In this document: positions 43,475 to 52,138 of the stretch, piece by piece
Position numbering within the stretch: position 1 is the first letter of the stretch
How the letters are laid out: each line of letters starts with the position of its first letter
NCBI GenBank assembly: GCA_028284225.1
Contig: JANQSD010000022.1
Location: 227,777 to 291,776, forward strand
Origin: Arenicellales bacterium
GTDB taxonomy: Bacteria; Pseudomonadota; Gammaproteobacteria; Arenicellales; JAHEKD01
Length of the DNA stretch: 64,000 nt
Direction of reading: 5' to 3'
Notes under the pieces: model-generated
Seen by the model: the letters and a program-made list of their open reading frames with translations, nothing else
The model's database searches: none
Told to the model about the DNA's origin: nothing
Translations under genes and position numbers: made by a program

Positions 43475-44077
43475 TCAAATCCATAAAAATAATGCACAAC
43501 CGGCGGTTAACCCACCTGTCACCCAGCTAAAAATTGTCCAACGAAAAGGTGTGGACAAGAACCTTCGAATCGATTGCCCGGCGAAAACCCATGGTGTTAC
43601 AGCTATAAAGCCCAATAGCGGAGTGATCAACAGTACAGCCCAAAGTAATGTGGGTTCTGTTTCCATGGCAACCAAAATCAAACTGACTAATGCGAGTGTC
43701 GCAACGACTGCTTTCGGATTGACGAACTGAAATAAAGTTGCAGCAATAAATGACATTGGTTTTTGATTCTCGGGTTTTTCAGAAATTTGACTGGCCCGTG
43801 CCATTTTCCAGCCGATCAATACCAGCCAGCTGCTGCCAATTATTTTCAAAACAAGCAAGGTTTGTGGCCATTTCTCGATTAATGGTTCTAGACCGATGAT
43901 GGCAAAAACAATAAGTAGAATACCACCAAACTCGATTCCAAATATATGCGGTAAAGTAGCTTTAAAACCAAATCGGGCACCGGAGTAAGTCAGCATCATG
44001 TTATTAGGCCCAGGTGTAGCCCACATAGTGTAAGCGGCAGTTATAAAAGGCAACAACAATTCAATATGTTCAAACAT
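43475..44077 (-). CDS. LysE-family exporter
   Basis: About 200 residues from the ATG at 44077. A longer frame to 44218 has no conserved content and crosses the operator region. It has five to six membrane helices, with the family motif WATPGPNNMMLTYSGARFGF near the N terminus and FVNPKAVVATLAL in the middle. It should export an amino acid or derivative. It is divergent from a MocR-type regulator, a common sensor/exporter pair. Confidence 0.9.
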   Translation of the reverse strand: MFEHIELLLPFITAAYTMWATPGPNNMMLTYSGARFGFKATLPHIFGIEFGGILLIVFAIIGLEPLIEKWPQTLLVLKIIGSSWLVLIGWKMARASQISEKPENQKPMSFIAATLFQFVNPKAVVATLALVSLILVAMETEPTLLWAVLLITPLLGFIAVTPWVFAGQSIRRFLSTPFRWTIFSWVTGGLTAGCALFLWI

Positions 44078-44125
44078 CTTGTGTTCATACGTAAATATTG
44101 GATTTATTCTAAACTTTTTGTCAAA

Positions 44126-44167
44126 ATAGACACAGACACAATATTTTATATTTTTGATAGACACAGA
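44126..44167. promoter_or_regulatory. Probable MocR operator: two ATAGACACAGA direct repeats
   Basis: Identical 11 bp repeats at 44126-44136 and 44157-44167 are 31 bp apart start to start (about three helical turns). They flank an AT-rich core and abut the regulator's ATG, in the divergent gap with the lysE-like gene. Paired direct repeats are the known operator type of MocR proteins. Confidence 0.7.
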
Positions 44168-45574
44168 ATGGATCAGCAGCCTGCATACATGAGAATTTCC
44201 CGGCAGTTGGAGCGGCAAATACGTTCAGGTCAACGCAAGCCGGGTGAGAAACTGGAATCGATTCGACAATTGGCGAAAACCGAAGGTGTGAGTGTCAATA
44301 CCATTCGCTCTGCTATGGATATGTTGGCTCAGACCGGCCTGGTGCTCAGTCAACCGCGTAAAGGTATCGTTGTTGCCAGCTCGAGTGATGAACTGGATTA
44401 TCAACCTTATGAGCAGTTCGAACCTGACGCACGATTAGCCCGGCAGTCCCGAGAGTGGTTGAACACTGCAGTCGCACCGGATAGAGCATCAAATTTATTT
44501 GTAAATATGGTGGTTCCGACTGATAACCCTTTATTCAAAACTTTTCAACGGCATTATCGACAAAGCCTGTCGTCACCACCCAAAGCCGCAGTTGAGATGT
44601 CGGCGGGCAATGCTCAATTGCGGGAGAAGTTAGCCGAGCTTGCTTTAAAAAGGCAAATGCGGATTAGCGCTGCTGAGATCCAAATTACAAATGGTTGTCA
44701 GAATGCAATTGAGCATGCACTGAGGGTGATTTGCCGTCCGGGTGATGCAGTAGCGCTGCCGACTCCGGCATTTCCAGGTTACCTTGCTTTGTTAAGCTTG
44801 TTAAGGTTAAAACTGATTGAGCTGCCGATGACGCCCGCTGGGCCTGATCCGATATTATTAAAAAAAGTGATGAGTTCGGGTCAAGCAAAAGCATTGATTA
44901 TTAACCCTATTTGCCACAATCCAACCGGGGTATCGATCAGTGACGATTTCAAACGGGATATCGCCTTATGGGCTAATCAGTACAACATGCCTGTGATAGA
45001 GGATGATATTTGCGCTGAGCTTAGTTTTTGTGAGCATCATCCAAGGCTTATTGCAAGTTTTGATAAAAAAGGCTGGGTATTATTAGTGAGCTCAATTTCA
45101 AAGCTGATGGGTGATAGTGAGCGAATTGGTTGGTGTTTTCCAGGCCGCTTTAAAGATGCTTATATGACCCAATGTGCAGTCAGCCAAATCGGCAGCTCGT
45201 ATTATCGGCAAAAGGCTCTGGCGTTATATTTGAATGGTTCAAGGTTTCCGAGTCAGTTGAGGCAATGGCGGCAGGATATCGGGCGTGCTATTAATCAAGC
45301 TAAAGAAATGTTGGATTTAGAATTACGAGATCGTGTGCAAATTACTCAGCCCAGCGGCGGTTATTCGCTTTGGGTCAAGTTGCCTAAAATTATAGATGCC
45401 AAAAAACTCAGACAACAAGCGAATAAAGATGGACTGGATTTTCTGCCGGGCGAGTTTTTTTCTCTGCAGCCGCGTTTCAAAAATTACTTAAGGTTGGTTG
45501 TTATTCCACCATTGACTGAAAAGCATAAAGACGAATTATTGAGTTTGAGCAAGCTCATCCTACAAAATCTTTAA
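44168..45574 (+). CDS. MocR-type GntR regulator with aminotransferase domain
   Basis: About 468 residues from the ATG at 44168; upstream in-frame ATGs lie inside the operator. The N-terminal GntR winged helix (ISRQLERQIRSGQRKPGEKL, then SVNTIRSAMDMLAQTGLV) is joined to a fold-type I aminotransferase domain. Expected PLP features are NPICHNPTG, the Schiff-base lysine in SSISKLMGDSERIGW and the late arginine region. The effector is likely an amino acid or PLP-amine adduct. It should regulate itself and the divergent lysE-like exporter. Confidence 0.92.
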   Translation: MDQQPAYMRISRQLERQIRSGQRKPGEKLESIRQLAKTEGVSVNTIRSAMDMLAQTGLVLSQPRKGIVVASSSDELDYQPYEQFEPDARLARQSREWLNTAVAPDRASNLFVNMVVPTDNPLFKTFQRHYRQSLSSPPKAAVEMSAGNAQLREKLAELALKRQMRISAAEIQITNGCQNAIEHALRVICRPGDAVALPTPAFPGYLALLSLLRLKLIELPMTPAGPDPILLKKVMSSGQAKALIINPICHNPTGVSISDDFKRDIALWANQYNMPVIEDDICAELSFCEHHPRLIASFDKKGWVLLVSSISKLMGDSERIGWCFPGRFKDAYMTQCAVSQIGSSYYRQKALALYLNGSRFPSQLRQWRQDIGRAINQAKEMLDLELRDRVQITQPSGGYSLWVKLPKIIDAKKLRQQANKDGLDFLPGEFFSLQPRFKNYLRLVVIPPLTEKHKDELLSLSKLILQNL

Positions 45575-45622
45575 TTGAATTGTTTGGACCCCACCGCCTC
45601 TCCATCGGCAATGATTCAAGGT

Positions 45623-45739
45623 TCAGCTATTCGGATTAGGCGCGATCTGTTTCACCGGGAAACGAAACGATCGGCAATGATAAAGAATTGTATGAATTGC
45701 AGTCTTGCAAATGACTGTTTTCCCGGGAAATGAAACGGG
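45623..45739 (+). repeat. ~120 bp dispersed repeat B, copy 2
   Basis: Same orientation as the copy at 43021. The best blocks are GTTTCACCGGGAAACGAAAC, GATCGGCAATGATAAAG and AATTGCAGTCTTGCAAATGA, then CCCGGGAAATGAAACGGG. With copy 1 it brackets the lysE-like/mocR pair. Confidence 0.8.
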
Positions 45740-45752
45740 CATTAATGAAGAA

Positions 45753-45783
45753 CCCCTCCTAACCTCCCCTGATAGGGGAGGAA
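45753..45783. repeat. CCTCCCCT/AGGGGAGG palindromic repeat
   Basis: CCCTCCTAACCTCCCCTGAT followed by AGGGGAGGA, the same stem as at 26791-26845 and 16671. It lies in the gap upstream of the ABC-F gene, which otherwise holds no gene. Confidence 0.75.
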
Positions 45784-45865
45784 CTATATCTCCCTATTCT
45801 TGAGGGATCAGAGAGTCAAATAAAAATCAAGATTCAAATTAATATCAAACCTATAATTCGAACCT

Positions 45866-47770
45866 ATGATCGTACTGAATAACATCACCCTGCAACGTGG
45901 GCGAGAAAATGTGCTGGAAGATACCTCGCTGACGATTTATGAAGGCCGTAAAGTTGCCTTGATCGGTCGTAATGGTTGTGGGAAATCCAGTTTGTTTGAA
46001 TTGCTGCTTGATAACATCAGTGCAGAAAAGGGTGATGCATCAGTTCCATCTGATTGCCAGATCGCACATATGGCTCAGGAGATAACCGACAGCGACACAG
46101 ATGCTTTAAATTATGTCTTGGATGGTCATGCACAATTCAGAGTTATTCAATACAAGATTCAGCAAGCCGAGTCTGATGATGATAATCACGCTTTAAGTCA
46201 TCATTATGAAGAACTTCAGACTATCGGCGGCTATCAACTAGAGAGTAAAGCGGCAGAGTTGTTGAGTGGATTGGGGTTTGCTAATGACGAATTAAACAAT
46301 CCGGTGAATTCATTTTCCGGTGGTTGGCGTATTCGCTTGAATCTTGCTAAAGCACTGATGAGCCCATCAGATGTTTTGTTATTAGACGAACCGACCAATC
46401 ACCTTGATTTGGATACGACATTTTGGTTGGAGCAATGGCTAAAGCGATACCCGGGTACACTAATCATAATTTCTCATGATCGTGATTTTATTGATAATGT
46501 GGCGAAAGAAATTGTACATATAGAATCCAAAAAACTGAACTTCTATAAGGGCAATTACTCAGCGTTTGAAAAACAACGTGCTGAAAGACTGGCATTACAA
46601 CAAGCCAATTTTGACAAACAGCAAAGACAGATCAAGCACATTCAAAAATTTATTACTCGCTTTAAAGCCAAAGCCAGTAAAGCTAAACAAGCTCAAAGTC
46701 GTATCAAGCAGCTCAATAACATGGAGCTGGTAGCCAGTGTGCAGATTGACAGTCCATTTAAATTTGAATTTACTGAAAGCGAGAAAACCTCCAACCCGCT
46801 CATTACCTTACGTGATATCGCACTTGGTTATGGTGCACATAAAGTTCTGGAAAATGTTGGTTTAAGTTTACATCCAGGTGCCAGGATAGGATTGCTGGGC
46901 GTCAATGGTGCCGGTAAGTCGACATTGATAAAGGGTATTCGAGGTGAATTAACCCCGTTTACTGGAGAAATAGTTAAAGGTGAGCATTGCTATATCGGCT
47001 ATTTTGCCCAACATCAACTTGAGGCTTTGGATCTGAATGCGAGTGCGGTGACCCACATTCAAAGAATCTCTCCACAAGCAAGTGAGCAACAAGCCAGAAA
47101 CTTCCTCGGAGGATTCGACTTTCATGGCGATAAAGCAGTGGAACCAATTGTGCCGTTTTCAGGCGGCGAAAAAGCCCGCCTGGCTCTAGCCTTGATTGTC
47201 TGGCAAAAACCTAATGTATTACTACTCGATGAGCCCACCAATCATCTAGATCTGGATATGCGTAGTGCGTTGACGTTAGCACTGCAGAGTTTTACCGGGG
47301 CGCTAATTGTTGTCTCTCATGATCGCCATTTGCTGCGTCACAGTGTTGATGAATATTTGTTGATTGATCAAGGCAGAGTGGAGCAATTTGATGGCACACT
47401 CACAGACTACCATCGATGGATCAATGGCGGTGAGCTAAAGAAATCTGAAGCACAAACTATTGAAAAACCCTCAGCCAGTCTGACCAAAACCAATAAAAAG
47501 CTAGAACGTCAGCACACTGCTGAATTGCGCAAAGCACAAGCGCCTATTAAAAATCGGATTAAGCGTATTGAGAAAAAAATGGACCAGACTCAGACCAGGC
47601 TTAATGATGTAGAAAAAGTCTTGGCAGATGAGTCGATTTACCAACCCGACCAAAAACATAAACTGGAAGATTTGATTTTCGAGCAGACTGATCTTCGAAA
47701 GGAGTTAACGGCGTTGGAAGAGAGTTGGTTATCTTTAACTGACCAACTAGAAAGCATGACGCTAAGTTAA
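45866..47770 (+). CDS. yheS: ABC-F ATPase, YheS-like
   Basis: A 634-residue soluble ABC-F protein with two nucleotide-binding domains. Walker A motifs are GRNGCGKSS and GVNGAGKST, signatures FSGGWRIRL and FSGGEKARL, and both Walker B motifs are LLLDEPTNHLDLD. The interdomain linker is Arg/Lys/Gln-rich, as needed to enter the ribosomal E site, and a C-terminal coiled coil is predicted (~530-630). ABC-F proteins act on stalled or initiating ribosomes; length and start match E. coli YheS. It is a single gene, convergent with the next one. Confidence 0.94.
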   Translation: MIVLNNITLQRGRENVLEDTSLTIYEGRKVALIGRNGCGKSSLFELLLDNISAEKGDASVPSDCQIAHMAQEITDSDTDALNYVLDGHAQFRVIQYKIQQAESDDDNHALSHHYEELQTIGGYQLESKAAELLSGLGFANDELNNPVNSFSGGWRIRLNLAKALMSPSDVLLLDEPTNHLDLDTTFWLEQWLKRYPGTLIIISHDRDFIDNVAKEIVHIESKKLNFYKGNYSAFEKQRAERLALQQANFDKQQRQIKHIQKFITRFKAKASKAKQAQSRIKQLNNMELVASVQIDSPFKFEFTESEKTSNPLITLRDIALGYGAHKVLENVGLSLHPGARIGLLGVNGAGKSTLIKGIRGELTPFTGEIVKGEHCYIGYFAQHQLEALDLNASAVTHIQRISPQASEQQARNFLGGFDFHGDKAVEPIVPFSGGEKARLALALIVWQKPNVLLLDEPTNHLDLDMRSALTLALQSFTGALIVVSHDRHLLRHSVDEYLLIDQGRVEQFDGTLTDYHRWINGGELKKSEAQTIEKPSASLTKTNKKLERQHTAELRKAQAPIKNRIKRIEKKMDQTQTRLNDVEKVLADESIYQPDQKHKLEDLIFEQTDLRKELTALEESWLSLTDQLESMTLS

Positions 47771-47790
47771 TCAGTTTAGTTGAGGGAATA

Positions 47791-48414
47791 TCAACGAGGT
47801 AGAGCCGCTAATCCGATTCCAAAACTAACAAACAGGCCGCCCAAGACACGGCGAATAATCCCTGCGTGAGTATCATTAGTTAAGAAATGTTGTAATTTTT
47901 CAGCGAAATAAATTAAAACCATATGATTGATCAGACACAGCGTAGAAAAAGTGATAACTAAAATGCTGGCCTGTATAAATAAATCGTTGTTCTGATCCAG
48001 AAAAGGAGGAAACAACGCTGCCAATAAAGCAATTGCTTTGGGATTGGTCAGTGAAATGAACAAACCTTCAAAAAACAAGCGTAAATGGGAACGGTTTTGA
48101 ACATTGATATGATGTTGTGTGCGGCCTATCGAGTCATCCTTCCAGACTTTATAGCCTAGAAAAATCAAATAGGCGGCACCTACCAATTTAATTGTAGTGA
48201 ACAGTAGCGCAGATGTATTCATTAGCGCACCCAAACCGAAGCATACCGCATAGCCAAGAACCGATACGCCCACGGCATTGCCGGTTGCTGAAAACAGAGT
48301 TCGGCGTGCGCCATGAGTAATTGAATTTTTTATAGTTAAAAAAATTGCCGGCCCCGGACTAACAACCGGTACGATGCTGACAACAAGAAAAAGTAACCAG
48401 GTATTTAAAGACAT
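47791..48414 (-). CDS. LysE/RhtB-family exporter
   Basis: A 207-residue protein with about six membrane helices. The motif VSPGPAIFLTIKNSITHGAR near the N terminus and FISLTNPKAIALLAALFP mid-protein are typical of RhtB-type amino-acid exporters. It is not closely similar to the 43475 gene. No regulator is adjacent. Confidence 0.9.
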   Translation of the reverse strand: MSLNTWLLFLVVSIVPVVSPGPAIFLTIKNSITHGARRTLFSATGNAVGVSVLGYAVCFGLGALMNTSALLFTTIKLVGAAYLIFLGYKVWKDDSIGRTQHHINVQNRSHLRLFFEGLFISLTNPKAIALLAALFPPFLDQNNDLFIQASILVITFSTLCLINHMVLIYFAEKLQHFLTNDTHAGIIRRVLGGLFVSFGIGLAALPR

Positions 48415-48536
48415 GCTACGTCAATGATTTGAATAATCATATTCTAAATAATCAGTTAAGTGTGTGCCATGTTGTTAGTAGTCGATTTCAATTTACAGCC
48501 TGGTTAATAACTGGGTTAGTTGTAGTTATTGTTTGA

Positions 48537-48606
48537 TATGTGCCGCCCAGGCTGCTCACAGAGGAATTTTAGGTAACAGGAGTTTATTTTATTTGGGCGG
48601 CACATA
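48537..48606. repeat. 70 bp element with 13 bp inverted repeats
   Basis: Arms TATGTGCCGCCCA (48537-48549) and TGGGCGGCACATA (48594-48606) are perfect. They enclose 44 nt with two GAGG/CAGGAG motifs. A smaller AATAACT/AGTTATT repeat precedes it (~48506-48530). It lies between two minus-strand genes and resembles a structured RNA or miniature element. Confidence 0.65.
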
Positions 48607-48648
48607 ATCTGACTGTTAATCAGTCGGCGGTGTCAAAGGCGATACGTT

Positions 48649-49065
48649 TTAATACTGCGGGTCAAATTCACCCTTAAACAATCCTTGCGAATCTGATTTT
48701 GCAACATAGATCTTGTCGTCAAGATAAATAGCATAACAATTTTCAGTACTGCCATCCCATTGATTCCAGTGAATACATAGTTCATTATCACGAATTATCC
48801 AGCTGCCATTATCCACATCGTTGTCAGGTGTTTTGGCTGACAAAAAGTCACTGCTGAATAAATAGCCGATCATATTGCCGTCTGCTAGGAAACGGAAATG
48901 AGCAGAGTCCCAACCCTTAGTTTGTTGCTTCTCTCTCATATCGAAAAAAATATCTTTACCGGAGAAGAGGTCGGCTAACTGTGGGTCTGAGACACGTGTA
49001 GAATTGCCCCAGGCAAGTGAAGAGATCAAAACGCTGCACAATAAGAATTTGCTTTTACTTAACAT
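48649..49065 (-). CDS. Secreted hypothetical protein
   Basis: A 138-residue exported protein with a Sec signal (KFLLCSVLISSLAWG, cleavage around residue 20). The mature part is rich in Asp and Trp, with two cysteines (ELCIHWNQWDGSTENCYAIY) that could form a disulfide in the periplasm. The fold looks like a small beta-barrel or lipocalin-like domain, but I do not recognise a family. Confidence 0.6.
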   Translation of the reverse strand: MLSKSKFLLCSVLISSLAWGNSTRVSDPQLADLFSGKDIFFDMREKQQTKGWDSAHFRFLADGNMIGYLFSSDFLSAKTPDNDVDNGSWIIRDNELCIHWNQWDGSTENCYAIYLDDKIYVAKSDSQGLFKGEFDPQY

Positions 49066-49204
49066 ATCGTCACCTTACATAATTGTTTATAACAATTTGA
49101 ATATGGTTTAAATCGTATTTAAAGTTTGACTGTCAATTTAATTTTAAAAGCAGATAAACCATATCAATGAACAAATAGTAGTTGCAATCGGGGTCTATAA
49201 AAAT

Positions 49205-49232
49205 GCATAATACATTGATTTTAAAGCATTAT
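49205..49232. promoter_or_regulatory. Possible MocR operator upstream of the second mocR gene
   Basis: Imperfect direct repeats GCATAATaCATTG and GCATTATTGtATTG start at 49205 and 49226, 21 bp apart (two helical turns), just upstream of the gene. They are compatible with a MocR/PdxR-type paired operator. Confidence 0.4.
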
Positions 49233-49260
49233 TGTATTGGTATAGATAGGCTGACACGTC

Positions 49261-50661
49261 ATGAAACTTCACATTGACTGTACTGGTAGAGGTGACAGTA
49301 CAATTACAGATTATCTGGTTAGTAAGATAACTGAACAAATCGAATTATCAAATTTACCGGCCGGTACCCGCTTACCATCGATTCGCGGCTTTGCTGATAT
49401 CAATGACGTTAGCCGTTTTACAGTAGTACAGGTTTATGATCGGTTAGTTGCAGATGGTTTATTGCAATCACGTCCTGGAGCGGGTTTTTATGTTACCGAT
49501 ATTTCGATAACTAAAAAGTTAACCGATGACATTATTGAAAGTGAAAATTGTGGCGTTATTGGAGGTGCGATAACCAACAAAAACTTCTTAAGTGTTGGTC
49601 GTGGATCACTGCCTTATAACTGGTTGGAAAACGCCGGATTGGAAAAAGCAATACGTAAGGTCGGCCGTAGCTCATTAACGGAATTATTAGAGGGTTACTC
49701 AAATATATATGGGTATGAGCCCTTACGGGAACAGCTTCGGCAAAGGCTGATTAATATAGGGATTTCCGCCGGTATTGATCAAATCCTCACAGTTAATGGC
49801 GCGTTGTCCGGTATAGATATTGTCTGCCGTACTTTGCTCAAAAGTGGTGATGTTGTGCTTATTGATGATCCGGGTTATCACATGCTTAGTGAGCTAATGG
49901 AGAGTCTTGAAGTCAAGATTTTAGGTGTACCCTGGAATAGGCAAGGGCCGGATATTGAAGCGTTAGATAAACTAGCCAGTAAATACCAGCCTAAATTATT
50001 CATCACCTCAGGCGTTAATCAGAATCCGACTAATCTGACTGTTTTGCCGGCTGTAATGCATCAGGTGTTGACTATGGCTGAGCGACATAATTTCCGGATT
50101 ATTGAAGACGATGTGTTTGGTGTATTTCATCTTGAATCGCCACTTCGCTATGCCACCTTAGACCAGCTTAACCGTGTGATTTATATTAATTCATACTCCA
50201 AAACGATCTCAGGACGACTTCGAATTGGTTACCTGGCGCTACCCGAGTCATTAGTGGAAAATGTACTGCAAACACGCAGGTTAGGTGGACGTACCAGCGA
50301 ACTTGCTGAACGAGTGGTGTATGAATTGTTGCGGGAAGGTAATTATCGCAAGCATATTCAATACCTGGTAGGACGTTTACAGAAATCACGAGAGAAAACA
50401 ATAAAGTTCCTTTCGCAGCTAGGGTTTGAGTTTTTCGTTATACCTGAATATGGAGAATTCTTGTGGGTAAGACTCCCGTGGCTGGAGAATAGTAAAGAGC
50501 TAGCTGATGAGGGCCTGAAAAACGAAATTCATTTTATGTCGGGCGACCATTTTACCGCAGATAGCCGCGCTAGCCCCTGGATTCGGTTCAGCATAGCCTG
50601 GTGTCAGGATCCAAGGTTAGTAAAGTTTTTAAACGAATTTGTTGCAAGGAAACAACCATGA
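49261..50661 (+). CDS. MocR/PdxR-like GntR regulator with aminotransferase domain
   Basis: A 466-residue regulator. The GntR domain (~10-80; KITEQIELSNLPAGTRLPSI, then VSRFTVVQVYDRLVADGLL) precedes a fold-type I aminotransferase domain with NQNPTNLTV, IEDDVFGVFH and the PLP-lysine segment NSYSKTISGRLRIGY. Its stop overlaps the start of the GST gene (ATGA), so regulator, GST and PhzF-like protein form one operon. This unusual co-transcription suggests it senses a compound handled by those enzymes. Confidence 0.92.
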   Translation: MKLHIDCTGRGDSTITDYLVSKITEQIELSNLPAGTRLPSIRGFADINDVSRFTVVQVYDRLVADGLLQSRPGAGFYVTDISITKKLTDDIIESENCGVIGGAITNKNFLSVGRGSLPYNWLENAGLEKAIRKVGRSSLTELLEGYSNIYGYEPLREQLRQRLINIGISAGIDQILTVNGALSGIDIVCRTLLKSGDVVLIDDPGYHMLSELMESLEVKILGVPWNRQGPDIEALDKLASKYQPKLFITSGVNQNPTNLTVLPAVMHQVLTMAERHNFRIIEDDVFGVFHLESPLRYATLDQLNRVIYINSYSKTISGRLRIGYLALPESLVENVLQTRRLGGRTSELAERVVYELLREGNYRKHIQYLVGRLQKSREKTIKFLSQLGFEFFVIPEYGEFLWVRLPWLENSKELADEGLKNEIHFMSGDHFTADSRASPWIRFSIAWCQDPRLVKFLNEFVARKQP

Positions 50662-51296
50662 AACTTTATTATTCGCCCGGTGCGTGTTCGTTAGCGCCGC
50701 ATATCGTGCTGGAAGAAATTGGTCGGCCTTATCAAACTCATTTAGTTTCTTCTATGGATGGTTCAACCAAAACTGCGGAATATCTAGAAATTAACCCCAA
50801 GGGTAGAGTACCGGTCCTGGATACAGGAACAGATGTTATTACCGAAGTACCAGCGATAATGACCTATCTGGCACGCACATATTCTGATAGTAAGTTGTTG
50901 GATGATTCACCGATAAATTCTGCCCGGGCGCTGGAGTGGATGAATTGGCTAGCCAGTGGTGTGCATGCCTTGCCGGTTGCGCAAATCTGGCGGGTGGAGC
51001 GATTTGCAGACGATCCTGACGCCTATTCAAGCATTAAACGCCAGGGTATGCTGAATTTAGAATCGTCTTATCAAATGATTGAGCAGAAATTACAAGAGCT
51101 GCCGGATCTCTGGGTTATAGCAAATAGCTACTCAATTGTTGATGCGTACCTTCTGGTTTTTTATCGTTGGGGAAATCGTTTGGGGCTCGATATGAAACCC
51201 ACATTCCCGATTTGGACAAAACATGCCTTGGCTCTACTGGAGAGGGAAGCAGTGCAAAAGGTTTTGGAACATGAACAGATTTCAATTTGGGAGTAG
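50658..51296 (+). CDS. Glutathione S-transferase (beta class)
   Basis: About 212 residues from the ATG at 50658, overlapping the upstream stop as ATGA. The N-terminal thioredoxin-like domain reads MKLYYSPGACSLAPHIVLEE, with the beta-class cysteine (Cys10) and serine; NPKGRVPVLDTG gives the glutathione-binding cis-Pro. A helical C-terminal domain follows. It conjugates or transfers glutathione; the substrate is unknown. The PhzF-like gene starts 3 bp after its stop. Confidence 0.92.
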   Translation: MKLYYSPGACSLAPHIVLEEIGRPYQTHLVSSMDGSTKTAEYLEINPKGRVPVLDTGTDVITEVPAIMTYLARTYSDSKLLDDSPINSARALEWMNWLASGVHALPVAQIWRVERFADDPDAYSSIKRQGMLNLESSYQMIEQKLQELPDLWVIANSYSIVDAYLLVFYRWGNRLGLDMKPTFPIWTKHALALLEREAVQKVLEHEQISIWE

Positions 51297-51299
51297 CTC

Positions 51300-52136
51300 A
51301 TGCAACGAAGATTTATACAATGTGACGTATTTTCTGCAACTCCGATCAAAGGTAACGGTTTGGCTGTAATTATAGATGCAGAAGGTTTAAGCGATCAGCA
51401 AATGCAGGAGTTTGCGGCCTGGACAAATCTGGCCGAAACTACATTTTTATTTCCACCGGATGATCCATCGGCTGATTACAAGGTTCGAATTTTTTCACCT
51501 GGCAGGGAAATGCTATTTGCCGGCCATCCTACTTTAGGGAGCTGTGCCGCCTGGTTACATGCAGGCGGAGTGCCGCATGATCCAAACAGTATCCGCCAGG
51601 AATGTGCTATTGGTATTGTAGAAATTAATATGCAGGGAACAGTTCCGGCTTTTATTGCACCACCGACTTCGATTGATGATTTGCCGAGTGAGGAATCAAA
51701 TAAACTCATAGATGCTCTGGAACTCGATTCAGAACAAGTCATCAATACTGTCAAACTAGACAATGGACCTGTCTGGCAGGTGCTGGAATTAGAAAATGCT
51801 GATCAAGTTTTAGCTGTAGATTCTTTGAAAGTACGCTGGCCTGAGTTTAGAGCGGTCGGCTTGTTAGGTGCACACCCTCAAGGCTCTGAATGTGACTATG
51901 AAGTGCGCATGCTGGCGCCATCCAGTGGCATGAGTGAGGATCCGATTACCGGTTCGCTTAATTCGGCTTTAGCGTGCTGGTTATATGATCAAGGTAGATT
52001 AAACCAAGAAATTGTTATGGCTCAGGGTACCAGTATCAACCGCCAGGGGCGGGTTTATATCAAACCCGATTTAGATGGTCGGATTCTAATAGGTGGTCAA
52101 ACCAGCATTGTGATCGAAGGAACAATAGAACTATAA
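51300..52136 (+). CDS. PhzF-family isomerase/epimerase-like protein
   Basis: A 278-residue member of the PhzF (DapF-like fold) family. Expected motifs are the N-terminal CDVFSATPIKGNGLAVI, the FAGHPTLGS loop and DPITGSLNSALACWL. In phenazine synthesis PhzF isomerises trans-2,3-dihydro-3-hydroxyanthranilate, but no other phz genes are here, so this is a general family member. It is the last gene of the MocR-GST-PhzF operon, convergent with the next gene at 2 bp. Confidence 0.9.
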   Translation: MQRRFIQCDVFSATPIKGNGLAVIIDAEGLSDQQMQEFAAWTNLAETTFLFPPDDPSADYKVRIFSPGREMLFAGHPTLGSCAAWLHAGGVPHDPNSIRQECAIGIVEINMQGTVPAFIAPPTSIDDLPSEESNKLIDALELDSEQVINTVKLDNGPVWQVLELENADQVLAVDSLKVRWPEFRAVGLLGAHPQGSECDYEVRMLAPSSGMSEDPITGSLNSALACWLYDQGRLNQEIVMAQGTSINRQGRVYIKPDLDGRILIGGQTSIVIEGTIEL

Positions 52137-52138
52137 AG

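Noticed and set aside
44066-44167. Upstream extension of the MocR gene (and 44078-44218 for the lysE-like gene)
   Set aside because: The extensions cross the operator and promoter region and encode no conserved sequence.
51300-52136. Phenazine biosynthesis
   Set aside because: Only a PhzF-family member is present, a widespread family; no other phz genes are seen.
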